64,000 nucleotides of DNA, from contig NZ_CP041335.1 in the NCBI RefSeq assembly GCF_008033135.1, forward strand, positions 903,513 to 967,512, written 5' to 3'. The translations under genes and the position numbers were made by a program. The notes below the pieces were generated by a model. That model was not told the DNA's origin. It searched no databases and saw only the letters and a program-made list of their open reading frames with translations. Source of the DNA: Chitinolyticbacter meiyuanensis. Lineage in GTDB: Bacteria > Pseudomonadota > Gammaproteobacteria > Burkholderiales > Chitinibacteraceae. Of the stretch, positions 19,818-27,792 are shown one piece after another (position 1 is the first letter of the stretch; each line of letters begins with the position of its first letter).

Positions 19818-22035
19818 TGCAGGCCGGCTGCAATGCAAACCAGTGCGGAAATCGCTGCTTCAGCCCGGCAAGATAAGGCCGGGCGATCGGAATGCGGTGC
19901 GGGCCGACCTGCAACTCCATACCACCACCGCGTGCCCGCTGCGCGCCGTCAACGGCGTCGGGTCGCACCAGGTAGGAGCGGTGCACCTGCAGCAGCAATC
20001 CCTCGTCGAAGTAGAGCCGCAGTGCCCGCAACCGCAGGGTGATATGCACCGGGCAGGTCAGGTCGGTGGCGTGGATGCCGCTGTAGCCGCGATCCGCGCG
20101 GATGAACAGCAGCTTCTCCTTGCGGCAGGCCACCTCGTAGAGCTCCGCGAGCAGTTGCGGCTGGCGGGCCAGCGTCTGCAGCTGGCTGCGGATCAGCACC
20201 ACTTGGCTCGCCAGGCTGCGGAAGTAGATTTCCTCGGTCTCGGTCAGCGGGGCCTTGAATTGCACCGCGACGTGGTAGTCGGCCAGCGTGGCGTGGCGCA
20301 CCAGCGCCTCCTGCCGGGTGGCCGACAGCGTCAGCACATCGTCGTCACTGCCGATGGCGACCGTCTCTTCGGGCTCCATCAGCTCGGCGGCGGCCACGCG
20401 ATCGTCGTCGGACAGGTAGCGCAGCAGCGCTTCCAGCATGCGCTCCAGGCTGCGCTCGCCAGCGAGCTCGGTGGAGAGCTTCTGCAGTTGCAGCAGGTCG
20501 TCGCTGGCGGTACGGCGCCCGGCCACACTGCTGGACAGTGGCAACAGCTGGCGGCACAGCACCATGCTGTCGTCGGCCAGCCGGGCAAGCTGGCGCTGTG
20601 CCGGTGGCGGCAACACCGCGCGTGCGCGTAGCCGCTGTGCCATATGGGCTGCCATCCGCAGCTCGTCGGGCAGGGTGATCAACGTGCCGACCAGCACCTC
20701 CGCAGTCTGCTGCTCCTGGCGCAGTACCAGGCGCCGGCGCCGGCTGGCATGCCAGAACAGGCCGGCTGCCAGCGCGGCGAGGCCAACGAAGGCAAGCACC
20801 AGCCAGATCAACCCGTTGCCGGCCCAGCCGCGTAGCGCGAACCAGGCCGAGCGCCAGGGATGCTGGTGGCGGAACACTTGGCCAGTCAGCCCGTCGAGGC
20901 CGGGCAGGTCGCTGCTTACCTCCCATAGCGCGATGCCGCCAAGGCCCTGCTCGTCGGCCCACGCCAGTTTCCCGGCGAGTGAGCGCTCGCTTTCATACGA
21001 CAGCAGCAATCCATCCTGTGCCCGATACAGCGTGTTGGCCTGTGCCAGTTCGTCCCAGTGCTCGACGAAGGCGGGGTCGGCGCGCATGTCGAGCACTTCG
21101 CGATAGGTGAAGATACCCGAGGGACCCGTCTTCTCGTTGTCCCAGGTGCCCCAAGGGGAGCCCTTGTGCAGCTGGCCGAGGCCATGGTTGCCTGCCGGCG
21201 CGCCCTGCCAGCTGCTGGCCTGCGCCGGCAGCATCAGCACCAGCTTGTCGGCAGGCACCCCGAGCTTGCGCAGGCCGGCAATGCCGGCCGAGATCGAGGG
21301 CTGGCCGGTGGGGGCATGGAGGGGGGACTTGTGGCCGGTCTCGCCGCTCCAGCTGCCGCGGAAATCGGTGGCGATCAGCGAGATGAAATCGGCTTCGCGG
21401 CTGAGCGCGGCCCAATCGCCGGGGGGGCGGGCCTCCGGTTGCGGGCTGGCGGTCAGCGCCAGCTCGCAGGCCTGGTGCCGTGCCTGGCAGGCAGCGCGCA
21501 GCTCGCGCAGCAGCCGCTGGAAGTTGACGAAATCGTCCGGCCGCTTGCCGGCATCCGGATGGCCGCCGACCACGGGAAAGCGCCAGTCGAGCTCGAAACC
21601 GTCGAAGCCGTGGCGGCGCGCCAGCGTCAGCGCGCTATCGATGAAGCGCTGGCGTTTGGCTGCATCGGCTGCCACATCCGAGAAATGCAGCGACCAGTTC
21701 CAGCCGCCGATCGACAGCAGCACCTTCAGTTGCGGGTTGCGCTGCTTCACCAGCGGGATCAGGCCGTAGTTGCCACGGTAGAGCTGCTTGTCAGCGCCGA
21801 TGCGGATGCGTACCTGGTCGGCGAAGAAGTCGCCGGGCAGCAGCGTGCCGTCGGGCTGCAGCTTGCCGAAGGCGTAGACCAGGTGGGTAAGCGCTTCGAC
21901 CGGCGCATCGCTGAGTGCGGCACCGTGGCTGTAGCTGGCCCAGAATGGGAAATAGGCGATCAGCCGCTGCGGCGCGGCGAAGGCGGCAGGGCAAAGCAGG
22001 CAAACGAGGAGCAGCAGCCGGTACACCGTCACCAT
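19810..22035 (-). CDS. Membrane one-component regulator: catalytically dead GH18 sensor, TM helix, GAF-like region, LytTR DNA-binding domain
   Basis: 741 residues. Signal peptide 1-21; GH18 fold 22-378 with LLSIGGWNWS (107-116), the catalytic-strand motif DGFELDWRFP (145-154) and GIALWEVSSD near its end. Active GH18 enzymes need D-G-x-D-x-D-x-E; here the second Asp is Glu148 and the catalytic Glu is Arg152, so hydrolysis should be lost while sugar binding may remain. TM helix 408-430 is followed by an Arg-rich stop, helical/GAF-like region about 440-625, and LytTR domain 633-728 (VHRSYLVRPDAVDG, then IPIARPYLAGLKQRF). I infer a chitin-sugar sensor that binds DNA while membrane-anchored. The deacetylase gene lies next downstream. 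Confidence 0.85.
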   Translation of the reverse strand: MVTVYRLLLLVCLLCPAAFAAPQRLIAYFPFWASYSHGAALSDAPVEALTHLVYAFGKLQPDGTLLPGDFFADQVRIRIGADKQLYRGNYGLIPLVKQRNPQLKVLLSIGGWNWSLHFSDVAADAAKRQRFIDSALTLARRHGFDGFELDWRFPVVGGHPDAGKRPDDFVNFQRLLRELRAACQARHQACELALTASPQPEARPPGDWAALSREADFISLIATDFRGSWSGETGHKSPLHAPTGQPSISAGIAGLRKLGVPADKLVLMLPAQASSWQGAPAGNHGLGQLHKGSPWGTWDNEKTGPSGIFTYREVLDMRADPAFVEHWDELAQANTLYRAQDGLLLSYESERSLAGKLAWADEQGLGGIALWEVSSDLPGLDGLTGQVFRHQHPWRSAWFALRGWAGNGLIWLVLAFVGLAALAAGLFWHASRRRRLVLRQEQQTAEVLVGTLITLPDELRMAAHMAQRLRARAVLPPPAQRQLARLADDSMVLCRQLLPLSSSVAGRRTASDDLLQLQKLSTELAGERSLERMLEALLRYLSDDDRVAAAELMEPEETVAIGSDDDVLTLSATRQEALVRHATLADYHVAVQFKAPLTETEEIYFRSLASQVVLIRSQLQTLARQPQLLAELYEVACRKEKLLFIRADRGYSGIHATDLTCPVHITLRLRALRLYFDEGLLLQVHRSYLVRPDAVDGAQRARGGGMELQVGPHRIPIARPYLAGLKQRFPHWFALQPACNS

Positions 22036-22065
22036 CCCTGAGTCGCAATTGGGTGGCGTCCGATT

Positions 22066-22087
22066 GTAGTGGCCGTCCCGCCACTAC
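22066..22087. promoter_or_regulatory. Perfect 8-bp dyad between MFS gene and GH18-LytTR regulator gene
   Basis: GTAGTGGC (22066-22073), 6 nt, GCCACTAC (22080-22087). It lies in the 76-bp gap upstream of the regulator start. There is no T-run, so it is a weak terminator at best; an operator or mRNA hairpin is equally possible. Confidence 0.4.
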
Positions 22088-22111
22088 GGCGTTGCGGGCG
22101 GCGTGCGCGGC

Positions 22112-23368
22112 CTAGTCGGTGTGACGGATGGTCGGCAGACGCACCGCCATGGCCAGCACCAGCACTGCCATGGTCAGACCGAACACCGGCATGATCCAGG
22201 CGATGCCGACGTGCAGCGACAGCAGCAGGGTCACCAGCGCATAGGAGATTGGCGACAGGCCCATCGAGGCCATGGTGTTGAGGCTCATCACCCGGCCGAT
22301 CTTGTCCCGATCGGTGTAGTGCTGGATCAGCGACATCATCGGCACGTTGTTGGCCGCCACGCCGAGCCCCAGCAGGAACTGCAGGCATACCGCCACCGGC
22401 GTCCAGTGGGTGTGGCCGAGCAGGCCCAGTACCACACCTTCCGCTGCGATCACCAGCACGATCATCAACAGCCGCTTCTTCATCGGCGGGTATACGGTGA
22501 GCAGCGTGCCACCGGTGACCATGCCAGCAGCGAACGCGCTTTGCAGGAAGGACAGCGTGCTGGCCTCGCCGGCGAGGTTGTCGGTGACCACAATGGGAAT
22601 GCCCAAACCCAGCGGCCCCATGAACAGCAGGTTGGCGATGGCGTAGATGATCATCAGCGAGCGCAGCACCGGGCTCGCCAGCGCGTATTTCACGCCTTCC
22701 TTCAGCTCCGCCATCATGCGGCTCTCGCCGCGCCGACGTACCACCTCCGGCTCCTTGAGGAAGGCGACGCAGCCGGCGCCGATCGCCAACATTACGCCGG
22801 TGAGCGAGAACACCGCTTCGTACGACAGCAGCGCCAGCAGGATGCCGCCCAGCACCGGGCCGAACACCAGGCCGATCTGGTTGGTGGTCAGCATGATGGA
22901 ATTGGCGCGGGTCAGGTCGCTGTCGCGCACGATGCCGGGCATCACCGCGTCGCGCGCCGGCCAGAAGAAGGCGTCGAGCGCCCCATAGAGGAAGGCGAAG
23001 GCCGTGAGCACCCAGATATTGAGGTCGCCCAGCGCCAGCAGCGCCACCAACGCAAACAGCAGCAGCACGCGCACGCTCATCGATACGGCGATGATGCGGC
23101 CACGCTTCATGCGATCGGCGATCACGCCGCCGACCGCCATCAGTGCGATGCGTGGCACCGAGCCTGCGATCATCACGAAGCCAAGGTCCTCCTTCACGCC
23201 CAGCGTCTTCACCACGTACCAGGTCTCGGCCAGCATGGCGATGGCGAGCGCGAGGTTGCCGATGATGCTGGCAAGCCAGATCAGGAAGAAATTGCGGTTG
23301 CGCAGCAGCGGCGCGGCCTGTGGCGAGGCGGGGCCGGCAAGGGGCATGGAGGCGGAGGAATCGTGCAT
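22112..23368 (-). CDS. Major facilitator superfamily transporter (EntS-like)
   Basis: Twelve-helix membrane transporter, 418 residues, of the MFS group that includes enterobactin exporter EntS and macrolide efflux proteins. Seen: RNRNFFLIWLASIIGNLA at the first helix, the loop GGVIADRMKRGRII (MFS motif A-like), and GLVFGPVLGG. Substrate unknown; it may be an exporter. The start at 23368 has no strong ribosome site, and an in-frame ATG at 23347 is possible. Same direction as the GH18-LytTR regulator 76 bp downstream. Confidence 0.85.
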   Translation of the reverse strand: MHDSSASMPLAGPASPQAAPLLRNRNFFLIWLASIIGNLALAIAMLAETWYVVKTLGVKEDLGFVMIAGSVPRIALMAVGGVIADRMKRGRIIAVSMSVRVLLLFALVALLALGDLNIWVLTAFAFLYGALDAFFWPARDAVMPGIVRDSDLTRANSIMLTTNQIGLVFGPVLGGILLALLSYEAVFSLTGVMLAIGAGCVAFLKEPEVVRRRGESRMMAELKEGVKYALASPVLRSLMIIYAIANLLFMGPLGLGIPIVVTDNLAGEASTLSFLQSAFAAGMVTGGTLLTVYPPMKKRLLMIVLVIAAEGVVLGLLGHTHWTPVAVCLQFLLGLGVAANNVPMMSLIQHYTDRDKIGRVMSLNTMASMGLSPISYALVTLLLSLHVGIAWIMPVFGLTMAVLVLAMAVRLPTIRHTD

Positions 23369-23533
23369 GCCAGCATGTTAAGCGGGTGCTCGCGGCGCTG
23401 CGAGACGCACCCGGCGCTAGCGCAATTTGGGCAAAGGTAGCATTGCCACCGCGCAGGCGTGCTCCATGCTGCGGTAACATCGCGGCACAAGCCGCGCATG
23501 AACGTGGCACTACCAAACAACAGGATGGAGCCT

Positions 23534-24424
23534 ATGAAACGAATCACGATCACCGCCGCGTTGCTCGCTTGCGCCAGCGGCGCGATGGCCAGCGAATCGC
23601 TGATCGAAGCTGCCGTGGCCAAGCGCGACTACACGCTGGCCTTCGCCACCGCCAAGGCCGACCTCGCCGACGGCAGCGCCACCGAATACACCCGCATGGT
23701 GATGGCGCAGCTTTACCTGCAGGGCCTCGGTACCGATCGCAATCCGCGCGCGGCCGAGCAGGTGCTGCGGCCGGTGGCCGAGCGCGGCGTGGCCGAGGCG
23801 CAGTTCCTGCTTGCCGGCGCATTGATGGGCCTGTCGGCCGAGCAATTGAAGGACCAGGACAGCCAGCTCGACCGCGCCAAGCTGGCGGCCCAGGCGGCCA
23901 AGCCCGCCAAGGATCGCCCGCTGGAGCGTGAAGCGGCCGAATGGAACTACAAGGCGGCGCAGCAGGGGCTCGACCGTGCGGTGCATATCGTCGTCACCGA
24001 GCTGGGCAATTTGGTGTCGGGTGTACCCAGCGCCGAGCGTGCCGCCTGGTTCGAGCAAGGCAGCAAGCCCGAATGGGCGGCCGCGGTGAGGCTGGGCGAA
24101 AGCGTCGCCTCGCTGCGCCAGCGGCGCGAGGCGCTGCAGCACCCGGATATCGAGGCCGAGATACAGCGCCAGCAGCTTGCCGCCGATTGCCCGGACGAGA
24201 ACGCCAAGATCGTCGCCACCCGGCTCGACGGCCCGGTGGAAGGCGCCGATTACCTGGTGCTGCAAGCGGACAAGCCAGTGAACTACACGCTGCTGGCCGG
24301 TCATTGGCGCGAGGTGTGGACCTTCGGCGCCTGTGGCAAGCAGTTCCCGGTGACCGTGGCCTTCCAGGCAGACGGGCTCGGCGGTGCGAAGGCCAGCCTG
24401 GCAAAGCCAATCGCCAAACAGTGA
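23534..24424 (+). CDS. Periplasmic Sel1-repeat-like protein
   Basis: 296 residues, unknown function. Start at ATG 23534 has GGAG before it and gives a clear signal peptide (MKRITITAALLACASGAMA). Residues about 45-115 form Sel1/TPR-like helical repeats (AQLYLQGLGTDRNPRAAEQV, then GVAEAQFLLAGALMG). A second part contains Cys residues (AADCPDENAK, FGACGKQFPV) that may form a disulfide. Such proteins often scaffold periplasmic partners; none is visible here. It is divergent from the MFS gene. Confidence 0.75.
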   Translation: MKRITITAALLACASGAMASESLIEAAVAKRDYTLAFATAKADLADGSATEYTRMVMAQLYLQGLGTDRNPRAAEQVLRPVAERGVAEAQFLLAGALMGLSAEQLKDQDSQLDRAKLAAQAAKPAKDRPLEREAAEWNYKAAQQGLDRAVHIVVTELGNLVSGVPSAERAAWFEQGSKPEWAAAVRLGESVASLRQRREALQHPDIEAEIQRQQLAADCPDENAKIVATRLDGPVEGADYLVLQADKPVNYTLLAGHWREVWTFGACGKQFPVTVAFQADGLGGAKASLAKPIAKQ

Positions 24425-24553
24425 CGGGGCAACTGGTTTTGCAGCGCAACGCAAACTGGTTTCAGTACTTTCCCCAACGCTGAAAGCCCCGATTCGTAGT
24501 GGATTTCGGTGGGACTACATTGGTGTTGCGATGCAACATGAAGGAGTCCTGCC

Positions 24554-25612
24554 ATGCCCCTCGTCAGTCTGCGCCAGGTGCTCGATCACGCCGCCGAAAA
24601 CGGCTATGGCGTGCCGGCATTCAACGTCAACAACCTCGAACAGGTCCACGCCATCCTGCAGGCGGCCGATGTCACCGACAGCCCGGTCATCCTGCAGGCC
24701 AGCGCCGGTGCGCGAAAGTACGCCGGTGAAGCGTTCATCAAGCATTTGATCCAGGCCGCGGTGGAAAGCTATCCACAGCTGGCCATCGTGATGCATCAGG
24801 ACCACGGCACCAGCCCCGCGGTCTGCGCCAGCGCCATCGAGCTCGGCTTCACCAGCGTGATGATGGATGGCTCGCTGAAAAGCGATGGCAAGACGCCGGC
24901 AGATATCGACTACAACGTGGCCGTTACCCGCGAGGTGGTTCAGCTGGCGCATGAGCGTGGTGTGTCGGTCGAGGGGGAACTCGGTTGCCTCGGTAGCCTG
25001 GAAACCGGTCATGGCGAAGCGGAAGACGGCGTCGGCGCTGATCGGGGATTGAGCCGCGATGAATTGCTCACCGATCCCGACGAAGCGCGGCGTTTCGTCG
25101 AGGCCACTGGTGTCGACGCGCTGGCCATTGCCATCGGCACCAGCCACGGCGCCTACAAGTTCACCCGCCCACCCAGTGGCGAAGTGCTGGCGATCGACCG
25201 GGTCCGCGAGATCCACGAGGCCATTCCGCATACCCACCTGGTGCTGCACGGCAGTTCCAGCGTGCCGCAAGGTCTGCTCGACGAAGTGCGGCGCTTTGGT
25301 GGCGATCTCAAGCCGACCTGGGGCGTACCGGTAGAGGATATCCAGCGGGCGATCCGCTATGGCGTACGCAAGATCAATATCGATACCGATCTGCGGCTGG
25401 CCATGACCGGGGCGATCCGCCGCCATTTCGCCGAACAGCCGGCCGATTTCGATCCACGGCAGTACCTGAAGGACGGCATCGCCGCGATGCGGGCCGTCTG
25501 CGTGGGGCGATTTGAAGCGTTTGGCGCGGCGGGGCAGGGCAGCCGCATCTGGCCTGAGCCGCTGTGGCGAGTGGCGCGGCGCTACCGCCGGGGCGAACGG
25601 GCAGTGGCCTGA
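24554..25612 (+). CDS. fba: Class II fructose-bisphosphate aldolase
   Basis: Cleaves fructose 1,6-bisphosphate to dihydroxyacetone phosphate and glyceraldehyde 3-phosphate (glycolysis/gluconeogenesis), 352 residues. Family motifs: [23 protein letters not shown] with metal/substrate-site His and Asp, [26 protein letters not shown] with a Zn-ligand His, [10 protein letters not shown], and [14 protein letters not shown] for phosphate binding. Strong site AAGGAGT 8-9 bp before the ATG. Monocistronic, ending at a strong terminator. Confidence 0.96.
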   Translation: MPLVSLRQVLDHAAENGYGVPAFNVNNLEQVHAILQAADVTDSPVILQASAGARKYAGEAFIKHLIQAAVESYPQLAIVMHQDHGTSPAVCASAIELGFTSVMMDGSLKSDGKTPADIDYNVAVTREVVQLAHERGVSVEGELGCLGSLETGHGEAEDGVGADRGLSRDELLTDPDEARRFVEATGVDALAIAIGTSHGAYKFTRPPSGEVLAIDRVREIHEAIPHTHLVLHGSSSVPQGLLDEVRRFGGDLKPTWGVPVEDIQRAIRYGVRKINIDTDLRLAMTGAIRRHFAEQPADFDPRQYLKDGIAAMRAVCVGRFEAFGAAGQGSRIWPEPLWRVARRYRRGERAVA

Positions 25613-25637
25613 GACGGCGGGCAAGTCGCAGCAAAAC

Positions 25638-25662
25638 AAAACCCGCGCAAGGCGCGGGTTTT
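25638..25662 (+). terminator. Rho-independent terminator of aldolase gene
   Basis: Perfect stem AAAACCCGCGC / GCGCGGGTTTT with a 3-nt loop, 26 bp after the aldolase stop. The A/T flanks allow function in both directions, so it may also end the small minus-strand gene at 25790-25930. Confidence 0.9.
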
Positions 25663-25789
25663 CAGCGAAGAGCCCACCCGGCACCGCAATCAGGGGGCGG
25701 GGTACGGTGCCGGGTTATTGCGGGCTCGTGCGCTTGCAGTGTCTGGGCGAGACAGGGTGGGCGCGCCGGACACTGCAGGCTAGGCCGGA

Positions 25790-25930
25790 TTACTCGGCCT
25801 TCTGTTGCTCAGCCTTCGGCGTGCTGGCTTCATCGGCCTTCGGAGCATCAGCGGCGTGGGCGGCGCCGATGGTGAAGGCGGAGAGGGCGGCAACAGCGGC
25901 GAATTTGGCGATCAGGTTGCGGATTTGCAT
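25790..25930 (-). CDS. Small exported peptide
   Basis: 46 codons. A typical signal peptide (MQIRNLIAKFAAVAALSAF, then TIGAAHA) leaves a mature peptide of only about 24 residues made almost wholly of Ala, Lys, Glu, Pro and Asp (DAPKADEASTPKAEQQKAE). GGAG is placed 9 bp before the ATG. No family recognised; it may be a small periplasmic stress or envelope peptide. The strict signal peptide and ribosome site are why I call it real. Confidence 0.65.
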   Translation of the reverse strand: MQIRNLIAKFAAVAALSAFTIGAAHAADAPKADEASTPKAEQQKAE

Positions 25931-26253
25931 TGTGTAAAGCTCCGTGTTTGCAGATGTGCGTGGCACCGAACCGGGCCACGGCAAGGGTATTAACAACTTC
26001 CGTGCCAGCTTATTGAAAGTGACCATTAATCAATGGCTTGATGCCAAAACCGCGCTTTTGGCGCGCGAGCGGTGCCAGCCGCGGACTTCAATTTGTCGCC
26101 GCATGGCGACAGGTTGTGCCGACTTTCTGGCAACTGACTGAAATTGCTCAGGTTTTGTTGTCGTGATCTGCCGACGAGCGGTTGGGCACCACTGCGGCGC
26201 AAAAAAGCCGCCCAAGTGGGCGGCCAACGAGGGTGGATGCACACGGGCCTGAA
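25931..26253. other. Intergenic region between small peptide gene and EF-hand gene
   Basis: 323 bp with no credible gene. The side near 25931-26030 should hold the promoter of the minus-strand small peptide gene. Bases 26201-26226 hold the EF-hand gene terminator. The stretch 26040-26200 is moderately AT-rich with no feature I can support. Confidence 0.5.
26201..26226 (-). terminator. Rho-independent terminator of EF-hand gene
   Basis: On the minus strand, stem GCCGCCC/GGGCGGC with a 4-nt loop (26207-26224) is followed by six U (plus-strand A-run 26201-26206). It begins about 28 bp after the EF-hand stop. Confidence 0.85.
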
Positions 26254-26865
26254 TCAGGCGAACAGTGTGTCGAGCAAGCTGCTGGTGCTGTCGTCGCTGC
26301 TGCCGTAGCGGGTACCAAGCTGGGCGATCAGTTTCTGGATCAGCGCCTCGGCATCGGCTTGCTGGGTTGGTGGCGCGGGGGCCTGCTCGTCGGCCTGGGC
26401 GACTTCGTCGCTACTCAGTACGCCGTCGCCATCGGCATCGAGGGCATTGAAAAAAGCTTCGGACTGGGTGCTGTCCGCATCCTTGGGGCCACCGGCCTGG
26501 AATTCGCTCAAGCTGATGGCACCATCGTCATCCTCGTCGAGCCCCGACAGCATTTCGGACAGGCTGGGCGGCTGGCTGCGGAACTGCAGCGCGGCCTGCT
26601 GGAACTGGCTTTCCATCTGCTTGATGGCTGCGTCGTTTTCATCGCTGTCGATCACGCCGTCGCCGTTGGCGTCGAGCTGCTCGAACAGCGCCGCCCTCTG
26701 CTCGGTGGACACGTCGTCCGGCTTGCCGACCGAGAATTCGTCCAGCGTGAGGCCGCCATCCGCGTCGGCATCCAGCGCCTTGAAGCGATCCTGCGGCGAA
26801 GGTCGGGTCATGCCGCTGTATGCAGCGGTACTCCAGCTGCTGCTCGATGAGATGCCACTGATCAT
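26254..26865 (-). CDS. Four-EF-hand calcium-binding protein
   Basis: 203 residues; start MISGISSSSS at 26865 with GGAG upstream. No signal peptide. Four canonical 12-residue calcium loops: residues 32-43 (DADADGGLTLDE), 65-76 (DANGDGVIDSDE), 110-121 (DEDDDGAISLSE) and 143-154 (DADGDGVLSSDE), each with Asp at 1, 3, 5 and Glu at 12. The tail is Ala/Pro/Gln-rich. Likely a calcium buffer or sensor, cytoplasmic or exported by a non-classical route. Divergent from a two-component system 216 bp away that may regulate it. Confidence 0.88.
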   Translation of the reverse strand: MISGISSSSSWSTAAYSGMTRPSPQDRFKALDADADGGLTLDEFSVGKPDDVSTEQRAALFEQLDANGDGVIDSDENDAAIKQMESQFQQAALQFRSQPPSLSEMLSGLDEDDDGAISLSEFQAGGPKDADSTQSEAFFNALDADGDGVLSSDEVAQADEQAPAPPTQQADAEALIQKLIAQLGTRYGSSDDSTSSLLDTLFA

Positions 26866-27081
26866 GATGATCTGCTCCGGGCTGGGCCTGTCCATGGCGT
26901 CGGGCCGACAGGCGAGTGGGCGCACGAGGCGCTACGGTGCTCATTGCAGCACGCGGTGCGCAGGGCTGCGTTTGCCAGGCTGGCCGGTTTGTCACGATTT
27001 GGTCATCGAGCCCTGCCGCCATTTACAAGCGAGTTACACAGCCACGTGTTCCGCCGTGGGGCGCGGCGTTACCATGGCCCG

Positions 27082-27792
27082 ATGGACAAGGAACATCTGC
27101 TGGTCGTTGACGACGACAGCGAAATCCGCGCATTGCTGGGCGACTACCTGGCAGCCAATGGCTACGCCGTGAGCGTGGCGGCCAATGGCACCGAGATGCG
27201 CCGCGTGCTGGCGGCGGCACCGATCCGGCTGGTGGTGCTCGATGTGATGCTGCCGGGCGAAGATGGCCTGGCGCTGTGTCGCCAGCTACGCGCCGAGGGG
27301 GAGTTGCCGGTGCTGCTGCTCACTGCGCTTGGCAGCGAGACCGACCGCGTGGTCGGGCTGGAGCTGGGGGCCGACGATTATGTGACCAAGCCATTCAGCC
27401 CGCGCGAGCTGCTGGCGCGGATCCGGGTCATCCTGCGCCGCGCGCGGCAAGCCGCGCCGACGGCGGAACCGCGCATCAGCCATTTCTCGGGCTGGCAGCT
27501 GCAGCACGCGGGACGGCAGCTGATCTCGCCAGCCGGCATTGCCATTGCGCTGAGCCTGGCCGAGTACCGGCTGCTGCGGGTACTGCTCGATCACGCCAAC
27601 CAGGTGCTCAGCCGCGATCAGCTGCTCGATCTGACCCGCGGGCGAGAGGCCGCGCCGTTCGATCGCAGCGTGGACATGCTGATCAGCCGGCTGCGCCAAC
27701 GCCTGGCCGACGATGCGCGCGGCCCCGGCCTGATCCGCACCGTGCGCAACGAGGGTTACATGCTATGCAGCAACGTGCAGCTCGAACGCTGA
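27082..27792 (+). CDS. OmpR-family response regulator (second two-component system)
   Basis: 236 residues. Receiver with acid residues at 10-12 (LLVVDDDS), Asp54 in LVVLDVMLPGEDG and Lys in VTKPFSPREL; DNA-binding winged helix with SLAEYRLLRVLLDH and RSVDMLISRLRQRL. Start at ATG 27082. Its 3' end overlaps the kinase gene by 28 bp, so the pair is co-translated. The regulon is unknown; the divergent EF-hand gene is the obvious candidate. Confidence 0.93.
   Translation: MDKEHLLVVDDDSEIRALLGDYLAANGYAVSVAANGTEMRRVLAAAPIRLVVLDVMLPGEDGLALCRQLRAEGELPVLLLTALGSETDRVVGLELGADDYVTKPFSPRELLARIRVILRRARQAAPTAEPRISHFSGWQLQHAGRQLISPAGIAIALSLAEYRLLRVLLDHANQVLSRDQLLDLTRGREAAPFDRSVDMLISRLRQRLADDARGPGLIRTVRNEGYMLCSNVQLER

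Noticed and set aside
19810..22035. The GH18-LytTR gene as an active secreted chitinase
   Set aside because: The catalytic Glu is Arg152 and the protein continues into a membrane helix and DNA-binding domain, so a secreted hydrolase is unlikely.
22029..23516. A 495-codon minus-strand frame overlapping the MFS gene in another frame
   Set aside because: The MFS frame gives helices and family motifs; this frame is Arg/Ala/His-rich and has none.
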